Shown here piece after piece: positions 1 to 9,575 of a stretch of 64,000 nucleotides of DNA. Position 1 is the stretch's first letter. Each line of letters opens with the position of its first letter. Below the pieces are notes generated by a model that had not been told where the DNA came from, did no database searches, and was given only the letters and a program-made list of their open reading frames with translations. Origin of the DNA: AC-32 sp963821495 (GTDB lineage: Bacteria; Actinomycetota; Thermoleophilia; Gaiellales; Gaiellaceae); the NCBI GenBank assembly GCA_963821495.1, contig CAWGEA010000003.1:310001-374000 (forward strand). The letters are read 5' to 3'. Position numbers and translations under genes: made by a program.

Positions 1-1
1 C

Positions 2-991
2 TTCGACTTCGGCGTCGGCATGCTCCTCCCGGTCCTGCCCGGTGACGAGCGGGAGCGACGGATGATGTTCGAGACGATCGGGCCGGTCTGGGACGGGAAC
101 GAGGTGTGGCTCGTGATCGCCGGCGGGGCGACCTTCGCCGCCTTCCCGGCCTGGTACGGAACGATGTTTTCCGGCTTCTACATCGCGCTGCTGCTCGTCC
201 TTCTCTTCCTGATCGTGCGCGTGCTCTCGTTCGAGTGGCGCGCGAAGAGCGAAAGCCCTCGCTGGCGAACCGTATGGTTGTGGGCCAATGCCGTCGGGAG
301 CTTCGGCGCGTCGTTGATCTGGGGCGTCGGGCTCGCGAACCTCCTCTACGGAGTCCCGATCAACTCGAGCGGCGACTTCTCGGGCACCTTCTGGGATCTC
401 TTCAGCGTCTACACGGTGCTCGGCGGGGTCACGATCGTGCTCCTGTTCGCCTTCCACGGCTCCACCTTCCTGACGCTGCGAACCACAGGCGAGCTCTGCG
501 AGCGGGCGGCGGCGGCGGCGAGGCGGCTCTCACTCGCCGCCGCACTCGTCGCTGCGGCCTTCCTCTCGTGGACGGTCGCGGTCGCCGTCGATCGAAACGA
601 CAAGGACGTCTTCCCGCCAATCCTGCCGGCGGTGCTCGGCATCGCCGCAGTTGCGCTCGCGGTCCTGTTCGTCATGACCCGCCGGAGCGGCTGGGCCTTC
701 GTGGCGACGGCGTTCGCGGCGGTGCTCTGGGTGGCGACGGTCTTCACGAGCCTCTACCCGCGGGTGATGGTCTCGAGTACCGACTTCGCGAACAGCCTCA
801 CGGTCAACGGCGCCGCCTCGCAGCACTACACGCTCAAGGTGATGACGGTCGTCGCGGCGATCTTCGTCCCGCTCGTCCTTCTCTACCAGGGCTGGACCTA
901 CCACGTCTTCCGCGCGCGGATCGGAGGCGACGAGGTGGAGGCGCCGGGTGAGGCGCTCGCGCCTCCGACGAGCGGCTCGCCCGCAGGCTGA
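2..991 (+). CDS. cydB: Cytochrome bd ubiquinol oxidase subunit II (5' end outside window)
   Basis: Subunit II of the cytochrome bd quinol oxidase, an integral membrane partner of CydA in oxygen reduction. The reading frame is open from base 2; the residues before the first in-frame ATG at 20 (FDFGVGML) are the family's N-terminal motif, so the true start lies upstream of the window. About eight hydrophobic segments follow, with the conserved VWDGNEVWL stretch near the start and a short polar C-terminus rich in Glu and Pro. The stop TGA at 989-991 is followed after two bases by the cydD GTG, so cydB, cydD and cydC form one operon. Family assignment is secure; only the N-terminus is missing. 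Confidence 0.96.
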   Translation, partial: FDFGVGMLLPVLPGDERERRMMFETIGPVWDGNEVWLVIAGGATFAAFPAWYGTMFSGFYIALLLVLLFLIVRVLSFEWRAKSESPRWRTVWLWANAVGSFGASLIWGVGLANLLYGVPINSSGDFSGTFWDLFSVYTVLGGVTIVLLFAFHGSTFLTLRTTGELCERAAAAARRLSLAAALVAAAFLSWTVAVAVDRNDKDVFPPILPAVLGIAAVALAVLFVMTRRSGWAFVATAFAAVLWVATVFTSLYPRVMVSSTDFANSLTVNGAASQHYTLKVMTVVAAIFVPLVLLYQGWTYHVFRARIGGDEVEAPGEALAPPTSGSPAG

Positions 992-993
992 GC

Positions 994-2661
994 GTGCGCG
1001 TTCTCGACCAGCGGCTCATGCGCCGGGCCCGCCCCGTTCGCCGCCTGCTCGGTCTCGACGTCGTCCTCGGCTGCGCCGCCGCGGCACTCGTGCTCCTCCA
1101 GGCGACCCTGCTCGCGCGCATCGTCGCACGGGCCTTTGCCGGCGCCTCGCTGCACGACGTCTCGCGCGATCTGGTGCTGCTGGCGCTGGCCTTCGCGGGC
1201 CGGGGAGTGCTTGCGTGGGGCTTCGAGCTGGCAGGCCGGCGCGCCGCCTCGTCGGTCCTCTCCGAGCTCCGTCTGGGACTGGTCGAGCGCAGGCTCCGCG
1301 ACCAGCCGCTCGCGCTCGACGGGGTCGAGGCGGGCGAGGTGGCGGCAGCCGCCGTCCAGGGTGTCGACGGGCTCGAGGCGTACTTCGCGCGGTACCTGCC
1401 GCAGGTCGTGCTCGCCGCGGTCGTGCCCGTCGCGGTGCTGGTGTGGGTGGCGGCGATCGACCTCACCACCGCGGCGGTGATGTTCGCGACGTTGCCGCTC
1501 GTACCCGTCTTCATGTGGCTGATCGGGCGCTACACGGAGGAGCGGACGCGGGAGCGGTGGCTCGCACTGCGGCTCCTCTCCGGGCACTTCCTCGACGTCG
1601 TCCGCGGGCTACCGACACTTCGGGCCTTCAACCGCGGGCGGGCGCAGGCAGCCGTCCTCGCCGACGTTAGCGAGCGCTACCGGCGCACGACGATGGCCAC
1701 GCTGCGAGTCGGCTTCCTTTCGGGCTCTGTCCTCGAGCTGGCGGCAACCCTCGGGGTGGCGCTCGTCGCGGTCACCGTCGGTGTGCGACTCGTCGGAGGC
1801 AGTCTGAGCCTGCGGGCCGGGTTGACAGTGCTCGTGCTCGCGCCCGAGCTCTACCTGCCGCTGCGACAGCTGGCGACGCAGTTCCACGCGAGTGCGGACG
1901 GCCTCGCGGTCGCCGAGCGGATGCTGGAGCTGCTCGACGCGCCTCCGGCGGTCTCCGGCGGCGGTCGCCTGGTGCCGCCGAGCCCTCGCGAGGCCCCGGT
2001 TCGCCTGGAGTCGGTCTCGTTCGCCTACCCGTCGCGACCGGGAAACGTTCTCGACCGGTTCGAGCTCGAGCTGCTCCCCGGCGAGACGGTCGCGCTCGTG
2101 GGCCCGAGCGGCGTGGGCAAGACCACGGTCGCAAACCTGCTGCTGCGCTTCGCGGAGCCGGCGTCCGGACGCGTGAGCGCGGGCGGGATCGATCTCGCCG
2201 AGTGCCGAACGGAGCTGTGGCGACGGCTGATCGCGTGGGTGCCGCAGCAGCCGGCGATCTTCCGCGGCACCGTCGCCGACAACATCCGGCTCGGCAACGA
2301 GCGCGCGACCGAGCGCGAGCTCCGGGACGCGGCGATGCTCGCCGGGGCCGACCGCTTCATCGAGGCGTTGCCCGCGGGCTACCGGACGAGGGTCGGCGAC
2401 GGCGGCCGCCCGCTTTCGGCCGGCGAACGCCGCCGCATCGCACTCGCCCGGGCCTTCGTGCGCGACGCGTCGCTCGTGATCCTCGACGAGCCGACCGCAG
2501 ACCTCGACCGGAGGAGTGCGGAGGTCGTGGCGGAGGCAGTCGAACGTCTGCGCCCGGGACGAACCGTGCTGCTGATCGCCCACCGGCCCGAGCTCGTCGC
2601 CCAGGCCGACCGCGTCGTCGTGCTCGGCGGCCGTGCGGCCGTGCGGGAGGAGGCGGCTTGA
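994..2661 (+). CDS. cydD: Thiol reductant ABC exporter subunit CydD
   Basis: Half of the heterodimeric CydDC ABC exporter, which moves cysteine or glutathione out of the cytoplasm and is needed to assemble cytochrome bd. The 555-residue protein has an N-terminal six-helix membrane domain and a C-terminal nucleotide-binding domain with Walker A GPSGVGKTT, signature LSAGERRR and Walker B VILDEPT. Start is GTG at 994, two bases after the cydB stop. The signature is LSAGE rather than the usual LSGGQ, as is common in CydD. The stop overlaps the start of cydC (TTGA). Confidence 0.95.
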   Translation: MRVLDQRLMRRARPVRRLLGLDVVLGCAAAALVLLQATLLARIVARAFAGASLHDVSRDLVLLALAFAGRGVLAWGFELAGRRAASSVLSELRLGLVERRLRDQPLALDGVEAGEVAAAAVQGVDGLEAYFARYLPQVVLAAVVPVAVLVWVAAIDLTTAAVMFATLPLVPVFMWLIGRYTEERTRERWLALRLLSGHFLDVVRGLPTLRAFNRGRAQAAVLADVSERYRRTTMATLRVGFLSGSVLELAATLGVALVAVTVGVRLVGGSLSLRAGLTVLVLAPELYLPLRQLATQFHASADGLAVAERMLELLDAPPAVSGGGRLVPPSPREAPVRLESVSFAYPSRPGNVLDRFELELLPGETVALVGPSGVGKTTVANLLLRFAEPASGRVSAGGIDLAECRTELWRRLIAWVPQQPAIFRGTVADNIRLGNERATERELRDAAMLAGADRFIEALPAGYRTRVGDGGRPLSAGERRRIALARAFVRDASLVILDEPTADLDRRSAEVVAEAVERLRPGRTVLLIAHRPELVAQADRVVVLGGRAAVREEAA

Positions 2662-4331
2662 CCGCGGCGATCCGCCGGCTGACGCTCCTCGCCGACGTGC
2701 GGCGCTCGCGACTCGCGCTCGCGGCGCTCCTCGGCGTGCTCACGATCCTCTTCGGCGTCGGCCTGATGGGCACCGCCGGGTACCTGATCTCGAGAGCTGC
2801 CGAGCGGCCCGCGATCCTGTCCCTGACGGCGGCCATCGTCGGCGTCCGCTTCTTCGGGCTCGCGCGGCCACTCGCCCGCTACCTCGAGCGGCTGGCCTCC
2901 CACGACGTCGCGCTCCGGAGCCTGGGCAACGCGCGCGCCCGGATCTACGAAGAGATCGAGCCGCTCTCGCCGGCGCAGCTCCAGGACCGGCGTCACGGCG
3001 ACCTGCTCGCTCGCTTCGTGGCAGATGTCGACTCGCTCCAGAACCTGTACCTGCGCGGGGCGCTACCACCCGTGGTGGCGCTCGTCGCAGGTGCCGGCGC
3101 GGTCGGGATCGCGGCGGCGATCCTGCCCCAAGCGGCGCTCGTGCTCGGGGTTGGCCTGCTGGTCGCTGCGACCGTCGTCCCGACTGCCGCGGCCGCGCTC
3201 GCACGGCGGTCGTCCGCGCGTCAGGCCGAGGCGAGGGGGGCGCTCTCGGCCGAGCTCGTGGAGACGCTCGCGGGAAGCGCGGAGCTCGTCGCCTACGGCC
3301 GGCAGGACGACCGGCTCGAGCAGGTCGGCGCCGCCGACCGCAGCCTGGTTCGGATCGCGCGCAGAGCGGCGCTGGCCGACGGCACCGGCGATGGCCTGCG
3401 GCTGCTGGTGATGGGCGCAACCGTCGTCGGCGTGTTGGCGGTCGCGGTCTCGGCCCACGCCGCAGGCACGCTCGACCGCGTCCTGATCGCGCTGCTCGCG
3501 CTCGCCTCGCTGGCGGTGTTCGAAGCGGTGCAGCCGCTCCCGGAGGCCTTCCGCGAGCTGGGGGCCACGGTCGCAGCGGGCGGGCGGATCCTCGAGCTGA
3601 CCGACCGTGAGCCGGCCGTCACCGATCCGGTCGACCCGCTGCCGTCGCCGCCGGCCCCGTTTACCGTCGCGCTCGAAGACATCCGGGTCCGTTACGCGCC
3701 GGGCGAGCACCCTGCGCTCGACGGCTTCAGCCTGCGGCTCGAGCCCGGCCGGCGAATCGCCCTGCTCGGCCGCAGCGGTAGCGGCAAGACCACCGTCGCG
3801 AACCTCCTGCTCCGCTTCCTCGATCCCGAGCACGGGCGGCTTACCCTGGCGGGCCGCGACCTACGCGAGTACCGCCAGGAAGACGTGCGCCGCGCGATCG
3901 CCGTCTCCGGCCAGGACGCGCACCTCTTCTCGACGAGCATCCGCTCGAACATCAGGCTGGCCCGCCCCGATGCCACCGACGCGGAGCTGGAGGCGGCACT
4001 GCGCTCGGCGCGCCTCCTGAGCTGGGTCCGAGCGCTCCCGCAGGGGCTCGACACGCTCGTCGGCGAGCAGGGCCGCGAGCTCTCGGGCGGCCAGCGGCAG
4101 CGAATCGTCCTCGCGAGGGCGCTGCTGACAGACGCACAAGTGCTGGTCCTGGACGAGCCGACCGCGCACCTGGACCCGCCGACCGCCCAGCGCCTGATCG
4201 AGGACGTCTTCGCGGCGGCGGGCGAGCGCTGCGTGCTCCTGATCACCCACCGGCCGGAGGGCCTCGACCTCGCCGACGAGCTCGTCGTCCTGCCTGATCC
4301 CGCCAGCGCCGAGGAGCGGAGCGCCGCCTGA
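2658..4331 (+). CDS. cydC: Thiol reductant ABC exporter subunit CydC
   Basis: Second half of CydDC. The frame is open far upstream, but homology begins at LTAAIRRLTLLADVR, and a TTG at 2658 overlaps the cydD stop in a TTGA arrangement, so this start was chosen (557 residues). It has a membrane domain followed by a nucleotide-binding domain with Walker A GRSGSGKTT, signature LSGGQRQR and Walker B VLVLDEPT. The stop overlaps the ATG of the next small gene by one base (TGATG). CydD and CydC are adjacent and of similar size, as expected for the heterodimer. Confidence 0.94.
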   Translation: MTAAIRRLTLLADVRRSRLALAALLGVLTILFGVGLMGTAGYLISRAAERPAILSLTAAIVGVRFFGLARPLARYLERLASHDVALRSLGNARARIYEEIEPLSPAQLQDRRHGDLLARFVADVDSLQNLYLRGALPPVVALVAGAGAVGIAAAILPQAALVLGVGLLVAATVVPTAAAALARRSSARQAEARGALSAELVETLAGSAELVAYGRQDDRLEQVGAADRSLVRIARRAALADGTGDGLRLLVMGATVVGVLAVAVSAHAAGTLDRVLIALLALASLAVFEAVQPLPEAFRELGATVAAGGRILELTDREPAVTDPVDPLPSPPAPFTVALEDIRVRYAPGEHPALDGFSLRLEPGRRIALLGRSGSGKTTVANLLLRFLDPEHGRLTLAGRDLREYRQEDVRRAIAVSGQDAHLFSTSIRSNIRLARPDATDAELEAALRSARLLSWVRALPQGLDTLVGEQGRELSGGQRQRIVLARALLTDAQVLVLDEPTAHLDPPTAQRLIEDVFAAAGERCVLLITHRPEGLDLADELVVLPDPASAEERSAA

Positions 4332-4654
4332 TGGCCGAGCTGCTCGAGACACGCGACCTCACCGACCCCTCCCAGCACGGGTGGGCCGTCGACTACCTGA
4401 TCCGCCGCGAGGACGGGGAGACGCTCCACGCCGAGGTGCGCTGCTGGGACCGGGCCCGCCAGGCCGCCGAGCGGGCAGGGAACGCTGCGGCTCTGGTCGC
4501 GATGGACGATCGAGGAGTGCAGGCGGCGCTCGAGTCGGCCGAGCAGGCGGAGTCTCCCGCGACGCGCGGCGCCGTGACGATCTCGATCTGGTTCGACCCC
4601 GCCGACGACGGGAACCTGAGGGAACGGGTCACCTACGAACGAGCCGCCGGCTAG
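4331..4654 (+). CDS. Small acidic protein, function unknown
   Basis: A 107-residue soluble protein starting at an ATG that overlaps the cydC stop by one base, so it is probably translated with cydC. It has no signal peptide, membrane segment or recognisable catalytic motif. It is rich in Glu, Asp, Ala and Arg, with an alternating polar pattern consistent with a small alpha/beta fold. It is last in the cyd operon and ends three bases before the stop of the convergent gene. I do not recognise the family; a role linked to cytochrome bd is possible only from position. Confidence 0.7.
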   Translation: MAELLETRDLTDPSQHGWAVDYLIRREDGETLHAEVRCWDRARQAAERAGNAAALVAMDDRGVQAALESAEQAESPATRGAVTISIWFDPADDGNLRERVTYERAAG

Positions 4655-4657
4655 GCC

Positions 4658-5293
4658 TCAGGTCGTCAGCTGGACCGGGAAGGTGGAGATCCAGATCGCG
4701 GTTCCGAGGACGAGCGCCCAACCAAGGGCGAGAACCGCCCGCCGCACGTTCAGCGACTCCAGCTTGGTGCTGATCCCGGCGAAGAAGAGCGCCGAGGCGA
4801 AGAGCACGACCGCGAGCATGTAGTTGTCGGCGCGCTCGTTCGCGGCCTTCGCCCGTTCCGAGGCAGCGGCCGCCAGCCGCTCCAGCCGATCGGCCTCGCT
4901 CGTTGCCTTCAGGCGGTATTGCGGCAGCGCGAACGGCGTCGAGGGAGCGCCCGGGCGGCCGAAAGGGCGTGCCTCGAGCCAGGCGGCGAACGCCGGGTCG
5001 AACTCATCGCGGAAGCGGGCACGGTAAAAGCCGGCCAGCCGGGGGCGGTGCTCCTGCCGCGCGTTGACCCACTGGATGAACGTCGCCACGTCGATCTGCA
5101 CCTGACGATTCGCAAGCGCGGCGACGCGGTTCTCCGCGATCCGTGCCGCAGTCGCGTGGCTGTACCCCTGCGATTGCTCCCCGGTCCACTGCCGTGACTG
5201 GTAGGCGGCCCACGCCGTCGCAACGGTGGCAACGGCCAGGAGGACCGCGGTAACGAGCTCGAGGCGCCGCTCGACGCGAGTCCCCTCGCTCAC
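4658..5293 (-). CDS. Membrane protein with long soluble loop, function unknown
   Basis: About 211 residues. One membrane segment lies near the N-terminus (LELVTAVLLAVATVATAWAA), then a soluble Arg/Glu/Ala-rich region of about 110 residues likely to be helical or coiled, then two membrane segments at the C-terminus. The layout resembles the DUF4337-type family, but this is by eye only. I chose GTG at 5293 because GGGAG lies eight bases upstream; a TTG at 5320 extends the frame but has no ribosome site. It is divergent from the next gene, with about 38 bases between them. Function not inferred. Confidence 0.72.
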   Translation of the reverse strand: MSEGTRVERRLELVTAVLLAVATVATAWAAYQSRQWTGEQSQGYSHATAARIAENRVAALANRQVQIDVATFIQWVNARQEHRPRLAGFYRARFRDEFDPAFAAWLEARPFGRPGAPSTPFALPQYRLKATSEADRLERLAAAASERAKAANERADNYMLAVVLFASALFFAGISTKLESLNVRRAVLALGWALVLGTAIWISTFPVQLTT

Positions 5294-5331
5294 CCCGAGA
5301 GCTCCCGGGTGCCTGTGCAACGATTCGACCC

Positions 5332-6030
5332 GTGGCCCCCCGCGTCGAAGCCGCCGCCTCCAAGCCGGACGAGGCGCAGAGGCGCCTCGGGGAATCGCGC
5401 TGGCCGCCGGCGCTCGCGCTGATCGCGTTCATGGCGCTGAACATCGGCCTTCGCGTCTGGCTGCCGAACGAGGGCGCAGTCCGCGTCACGTGGTTGCTTC
5501 CGGCCGTCGAAGCCTTCCTGCTCGTCGTGCTGGTCGCCGGTGATCCGGCGCGACTCGCAACCCGCGGGCGGTGGGTGCGACCGTTCCTGGTCGCGCTCGT
5601 CGGTGCGCTCGTCGTGGCGGCGCTCTGGGCCACGGTCCTGCTGATCTACGACCTGATCAAAGGGACCGGGGTGACCAACTCGCCGTCGGAGCTGCTCGCC
5701 TCGGGCGGCCTCGTCTGGCTCGGCAACAACCTCTCGTTCGCGCTGCTCTACTGGCTGATCGACAGTGGTGGACCCGTCGCACGCTCGCAGCAGGCCATGC
5801 CGGTCGACTTCGCCTTCACACAGCACATGAGCCCGGAGCTCGCGCCGCCCGGTTGGAGGCCGGTGTTCCTCGACTACCTTCACCTCGGGTTCACCAACGC
5901 GACGGCGTTCAGCCCGACCGACGTGATGCCGCTCACGCACCGGGCGAAGTACACGATGCTGGTGCAGTCGACGGTCGCGCTCGCCTTGTTCGGGCTGATC
6001 GTCGCCCGAGCCGTCAACGCGTTCACCTAG
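5332..6030 (+). CDS. Polytopic membrane protein, possible pore-domain (DUF1345-like)
   Basis: A 232-residue protein from GTG 5332 with a charged N-terminus and about five hydrophobic segments. The last part (DVMPLTHRAKYTMLVQ followed by a hydrophobic helix) resembles the C-terminal part of DUF1345 and ion-channel-like membrane proteins, where a loop with D..P.T precedes the last helix. I see no selectivity-filter signature, so channel activity is not claimed. It is divergent from the membrane protein at 4658-5293 and convergent with the GMC oxidoreductase, which ends 20 bases downstream. Confidence 0.72.
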   Translation: MAPRVEAAASKPDEAQRRLGESRWPPALALIAFMALNIGLRVWLPNEGAVRVTWLLPAVEAFLLVVLVAGDPARLATRGRWVRPFLVALVGALVVAALWATVLLIYDLIKGTGVTNSPSELLASGGLVWLGNNLSFALLYWLIDSGGPVARSQQAMPVDFAFTQHMSPELAPPGWRPVFLDYLHLGFTNATAFSPTDVMPLTHRAKYTMLVQSTVALALFGLIVARAVNAFT

Positions 6031-6049
6031 GCCGTCTCGGACGCCGGCC

Positions 6050-7630
6050 TCAACCCGGGATCGACGCGGCCTCCTGCTTCGCGCCCATCCGCTCGAGCAG
6101 GTGGTCGCCCACGCGCAGCGAGTTCGCCATCGCGGTCAGCGCCGGGTTCACGGCACCGATGCTGGGAAAGATGCTCGTGTCGACCACGTAGAGGTTGTCG
6201 AGCTCGTGCGCGCGGCAGTCCGGGTTGAGCACGGAGGTGGCCGGGTCGCTGCCCATGCGACAGGTGCCGGCCTGGTGCGCGACACCAGCGACCGGGATCT
6301 CGTTCTTCATGTAGGCGAAGCGGTGGAAGAGATGGTCGGGCTCCATGTGCAGCTTGTGCAGCAGCGAGCGCAGCTGCCCGTACAGCTCCTTCTTGGGAGT
6401 GTCGTTGGTCGACGTGTAGCTCAGCGTCACCTTCCCGTCACCGTCCACGCTGACCCGGTTCTCCGGCCGCGGGAGATCCTCCGTCGAGAGCCAGAAGTCG
6501 ATCGCGTGCCTGGCGACCCGCTCGAGTGACCACTGCGGCGCGAGCTTGGTCTCGCCGGGCTTCTCGCCACGAAACATCGGCGCCTGTGACTTGCCGACCA
6601 TCTGGATGTTGCCCAGCGGGTAGTCGGATGCCTCGCTCGCGAAGTAGAAGTCGTTCAGCCCGAGCGTCTTCTGGAACACCGTCGGGTTCTCGTCCTTCGA
6701 GAGCGCGAGCACGGCCTGGCTGTTGTGGAACATGTAGTTCCGGCCCACCTGGTCGGAGCCGTTCGCGAGACCCTGCGGGTGCTTGTCGTTCGCGGACAAA
6801 AGCAGCAGCTTCGCGGTGTTCGCGGCGCCGCAAGCCAGCACGACGAGCTCGGCGCTGTACGTCGTGCGCTCCCCGTCGCGATCGACGACGACCTCGGTTA
6901 CCGCCGTGCCGTCGGCGTTCGTCTCGAGCTTGACGGCCTGCGCATTCGTGATCAGCTCCACGTTCGCGTGCTCGAGCGCGGGCCGCACTCCGAGCACGTC
7001 CGCGTCCGCCTTCCCGTGCACGGCGCAGGGGAAGCCGTCGCAGTTCATGCATCGCACGCAGGCGCTGTAGGGAAGGTTCGACTCGTTCAGGCGGATCCCG
7101 CAGGGCGCGTGGAAGGGGTGGTGACCGGCGGCGGCGAGATCGTCGGAGAGCTGCTGGATTCGCGGCTCGTGCGAGACCGGCGGAAACGGGTAGGGCGCGC
7201 TCGCGTAGGGCTCGGTCGGGTCCTCGCCGTGGGCGCCGTGCACCTCGTACAGATGCTCCGCCCTCGTGTAGTAGGGCTCGAGCTCGTCGTAGGCGATCGG
7301 CCAGGCAGGCGAGATCCCGTCGTGGTGTTGGAGCTCCTGGAAGTCTTCCTCCCGAAGCCGGTAGAGAGCGGCGCCGTAGAGCTTCGTCGCCCCGCCGACG
7401 AAGTAGTGGATCTGCGGCTGGAACGGCTTGCCGTGCTCGTCGTACCAGGTGTCCTCGGACACGTAGCGGTTGTCGACGAAGACGTCCTGCGCGAGCCAGT
7501 TCTGCGGTTCCCGCGGGAGCCAGTCGCCGCGCTCGACCAGCAGGACCCGCTTCCCGGACGGCGCCAGGTGCCGCGCGAGCGTGCCGCCCCCCGCGCCCGT
7601 CCCGACGATGATCACGTCGTATTCAGCCAT
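6050..7630 (-). CDS. GMC-family FAD-dependent oxidoreductase
   Basis: A 526-residue flavoprotein of the glucose-methanol-choline oxidoreductase family. The N-terminal Rossmann motif VGTGAGGGTLARHL binds FAD, and the C-terminal HQAGTCRMG and NPALTAMANSLR stretches are the family's active-site region. An unusual cysteine cluster, CVRCMNCDGFPC (around residue 190), has spacing C-x2-C-x2-C-x4-C. Start ATG 7630 has GGAGGG six bases upstream. It is the last gene of a leftward unit (NDH-2, zwf, GH15, GMC). The substrate is unknown; a sugar or polyol is plausible from the neighbours. Confidence 0.93.
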   Translation of the reverse strand: MAEYDVIIVGTGAGGGTLARHLAPSGKRVLLVERGDWLPREPQNWLAQDVFVDNRYVSEDTWYDEHGKPFQPQIHYFVGGATKLYGAALYRLREEDFQELQHHDGISPAWPIAYDELEPYYTRAEHLYEVHGAHGEDPTEPYASAPYPFPPVSHEPRIQQLSDDLAAAGHHPFHAPCGIRLNESNLPYSACVRCMNCDGFPCAVHGKADADVLGVRPALEHANVELITNAQAVKLETNADGTAVTEVVVDRDGERTTYSAELVVLACGAANTAKLLLLSANDKHPQGLANGSDQVGRNYMFHNSQAVLALSKDENPTVFQKTLGLNDFYFASEASDYPLGNIQMVGKSQAPMFRGEKPGETKLAPQWSLERVARHAIDFWLSTEDLPRPENRVSVDGDGKVTLSYTSTNDTPKKELYGQLRSLLHKLHMEPDHLFHRFAYMKNEIPVAGVAHQAGTCRMGSDPATSVLNPDCRAHELDNLYVVDTSIFPSIGAVNPALTAMANSLRVGDHLLERMGAKQEAASIPG

Positions 7631-7657
7631 TGCAACCCTCCACTCGTCTGACTGCGC

Positions 7658-9556
7658 TCAGTACTCCTGCATCATCTCGGGGACGATGATCTGCGCCGCC
7701 GCCTCGATCAGCGCCAGGTGCGAGAACGCCTGCGGGAAGTTGCCGAGGTGCCGGCCCGTGGGCGCGTCGAACTCCTCCGCGTAGAGCCCGAGCGGCGACG
7801 AGATCCGCAGCAGCCGCTCCATCAGATCGCGCGCTCGCTGCATCTCGCCGACGACCGCGAGCGCGGAGACGAGCCAGAAGGAGCAGATCAGGAACGTGCC
7901 CTCCTTCCCCGACAGGCCGTCGTCGGTCTCGCCGGTGCGGTAGCGCAGGACGAAGCCGTCCTCGGTCAGGTCGTTCGCGATTGCGTCGACCGACGTGCGC
8001 AGAATCGCGTCGTCCCCCGGCAGAAAGTCGAAGATCGCCGCGAGGAGCGTCGAGGCGTCGAGAGCGTCGGTCTCGTAGTGCTGGCGCAGGATGCCGTCGC
8101 GGACGCCGTGCTCGAGGATGTCGGCACGAATCTCCTCCGCGGTCGCCTGCCAGGCGGACTGGAGCTCCGGGTCGCCGCGGATCTCGCCGAGCTTGGCCGC
8201 CCGGTCGAGCGCGACCCAGCACATCAGCTTCGACGAGACGTAGTGCTGCGGCGCGCCGCGCGCCTCCCAGATGCCCTGGTCGGGCTCGCGCCAGATGTTC
8301 GTGGCGCATTCGGCCTGCGACTGGACGATCGGCCACAGCCGCCTCGGCAGGCGCTCGCTGTGGCGGGTGTGGAGCAGGATCGAGTCGAGCACCGCGCCGA
8401 AGACGTCGTTCTGCCGCTGATCGAACGCGCCGTTGCCGATCCGCACCGGCTTCGCTCCCGCGTAGCCGGTCAGGTCGTCGCGCGTCGACTCGGTCAGGTC
8501 CCGGCGCCCGTCGATCCCGTACATGATCTGCAGCGAGCCGTCCTCGGTCGGCTCGAGGTCCGCGACAAACTCTATGAACTCGTCGGCCTCCCAGTTGAGG
8601 TTGAGGAAGTGCAGCGCCTGCAGCGTGAAGGTCGTGTCGCGGATCCAGGTGTAGCGGTAGTCCCAGTTGCGCTCACCGCCGGGGGTCTCGGGCAATGACG
8701 TCGTGAGCGCGGCCACCGTCGCTCCGGTGGGCATGTAGGTCAACCCCTTGATCGTCAGGGCCGAGCGCTGGAGCGGGTCGCGCCAGCGATGGTCCGGGAT
8801 CCGCGCGGTCCCCAGCCAGTTGCGCCAGAAGCGCGTGGTCGCCTCGATCCTCGCCTGCGCCTCGTCGACGTCCTGCGGTGCGACGAAATCCTCCGACCAC
8901 GACAGGGCGCAGTAGGCCCGGTCACCCTGGTGGAGCTCGTGCCGCGCACGGACGCGATCCCCCTCGATGCCCAGCGCAAGGTCCGACTGCAGGCGAAACC
9001 GCTGCCCTGCACCGCTCGCATCGGCGGCGTGGCGGTCGCCATCCGAGGCGGTCCACTCCGCGGGCGCGCGGCCGTAGTCGAAGGCCGGCTCGCACACGAG
9101 CTCGACCTCGACCTTGCCGTAGACGCACTCGACCGTCCGGATCAGCATGTGGTCGGCGTCGTCGTCGGCGGGCGGCCGCGTGTGCGGGGTGATCGCATCC
9201 TCGTGGTTCCACGGGCCCATCGTCAGCGCGTCACGGACGAGGATCCAGCCCGAAGGCGTCTTCCAGGTCGTGACGAGCACATTCGTTCCCGGCTCGTAGC
9301 TCTGCCCGGCCGGATGCGCGATCCCGAAGGGGCCGAAGCGGAAGAAGCCGGCCTCGCGGTCGAGCAGGCTGCCGAACACGCTCGGCGAGTCGAAGGAGGG
9401 GATGCAGAGCCAGTCGATCGCGCCGTCCGGGGCAACGAGCGCACCCGTGTGGCAGTTCGACAGGAACGCGTAGTCGGCGATCGGCGGAAACGGGGAGGGC
9501 GCCGCCGCGCTCTGGGGCTGGGTCTCGGCTTCGTCCTTGCTGGTGACCGCGGTCAT
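7658..9556 (-). CDS. Glycoside hydrolase family 15 protein (glucoamylase/trehalase type)
   Basis: A 632-residue protein related to bacterial GH15 glucoamylases and the actinobacterial GH15 trehalases. The N-terminus reads IADYAFLSNCHTGALV and IDWLCIPSFDSPSVF, and the catalytic (alpha/alpha) barrel begins at NWDYRYTWIRDTTF, both typical of the family. Start ATG 9556 is preceded by GGAAGGAG; the open frame upstream of it is not homologous. There is no signal peptide, so the enzyme is cytoplasmic and probably acts on trehalose or small alpha-glucans. It lies 20 bases after zwf, so released glucose could be phosphorylated and oxidised through the neighbouring enzyme. Confidence 0.93.
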   Translation of the reverse strand: MTAVTSKDEAETQPQSAAAPSPFPPIADYAFLSNCHTGALVAPDGAIDWLCIPSFDSPSVFGSLLDREAGFFRFGPFGIAHPAGQSYEPGTNVLVTTWKTPSGWILVRDALTMGPWNHEDAITPHTRPPADDDADHMLIRTVECVYGKVEVELVCEPAFDYGRAPAEWTASDGDRHAADASGAGQRFRLQSDLALGIEGDRVRARHELHQGDRAYCALSWSEDFVAPQDVDEAQARIEATTRFWRNWLGTARIPDHRWRDPLQRSALTIKGLTYMPTGATVAALTTSLPETPGGERNWDYRYTWIRDTTFTLQALHFLNLNWEADEFIEFVADLEPTEDGSLQIMYGIDGRRDLTESTRDDLTGYAGAKPVRIGNGAFDQRQNDVFGAVLDSILLHTRHSERLPRRLWPIVQSQAECATNIWREPDQGIWEARGAPQHYVSSKLMCWVALDRAAKLGEIRGDPELQSAWQATAEEIRADILEHGVRDGILRQHYETDALDASTLLAAIFDFLPGDDAILRTSVDAIANDLTEDGFVLRYRTGETDDGLSGKEGTFLICSFWLVSALAVVGEMQRARDLMERLLRISSPLGLYAEEFDAPTGRHLGNFPQAFSHLALIEAAAQIIVPEMMQEY

Positions 9557-9575
9557 CGGCGGGCTCCTTCCTTCG

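Noticed and set aside
2202..2657. Long N-terminal extension of the cydC frame
   Set aside because: It is antiparallel in character to known proteins and simply the +1 frame of cydD; CydC homology begins at 2658.
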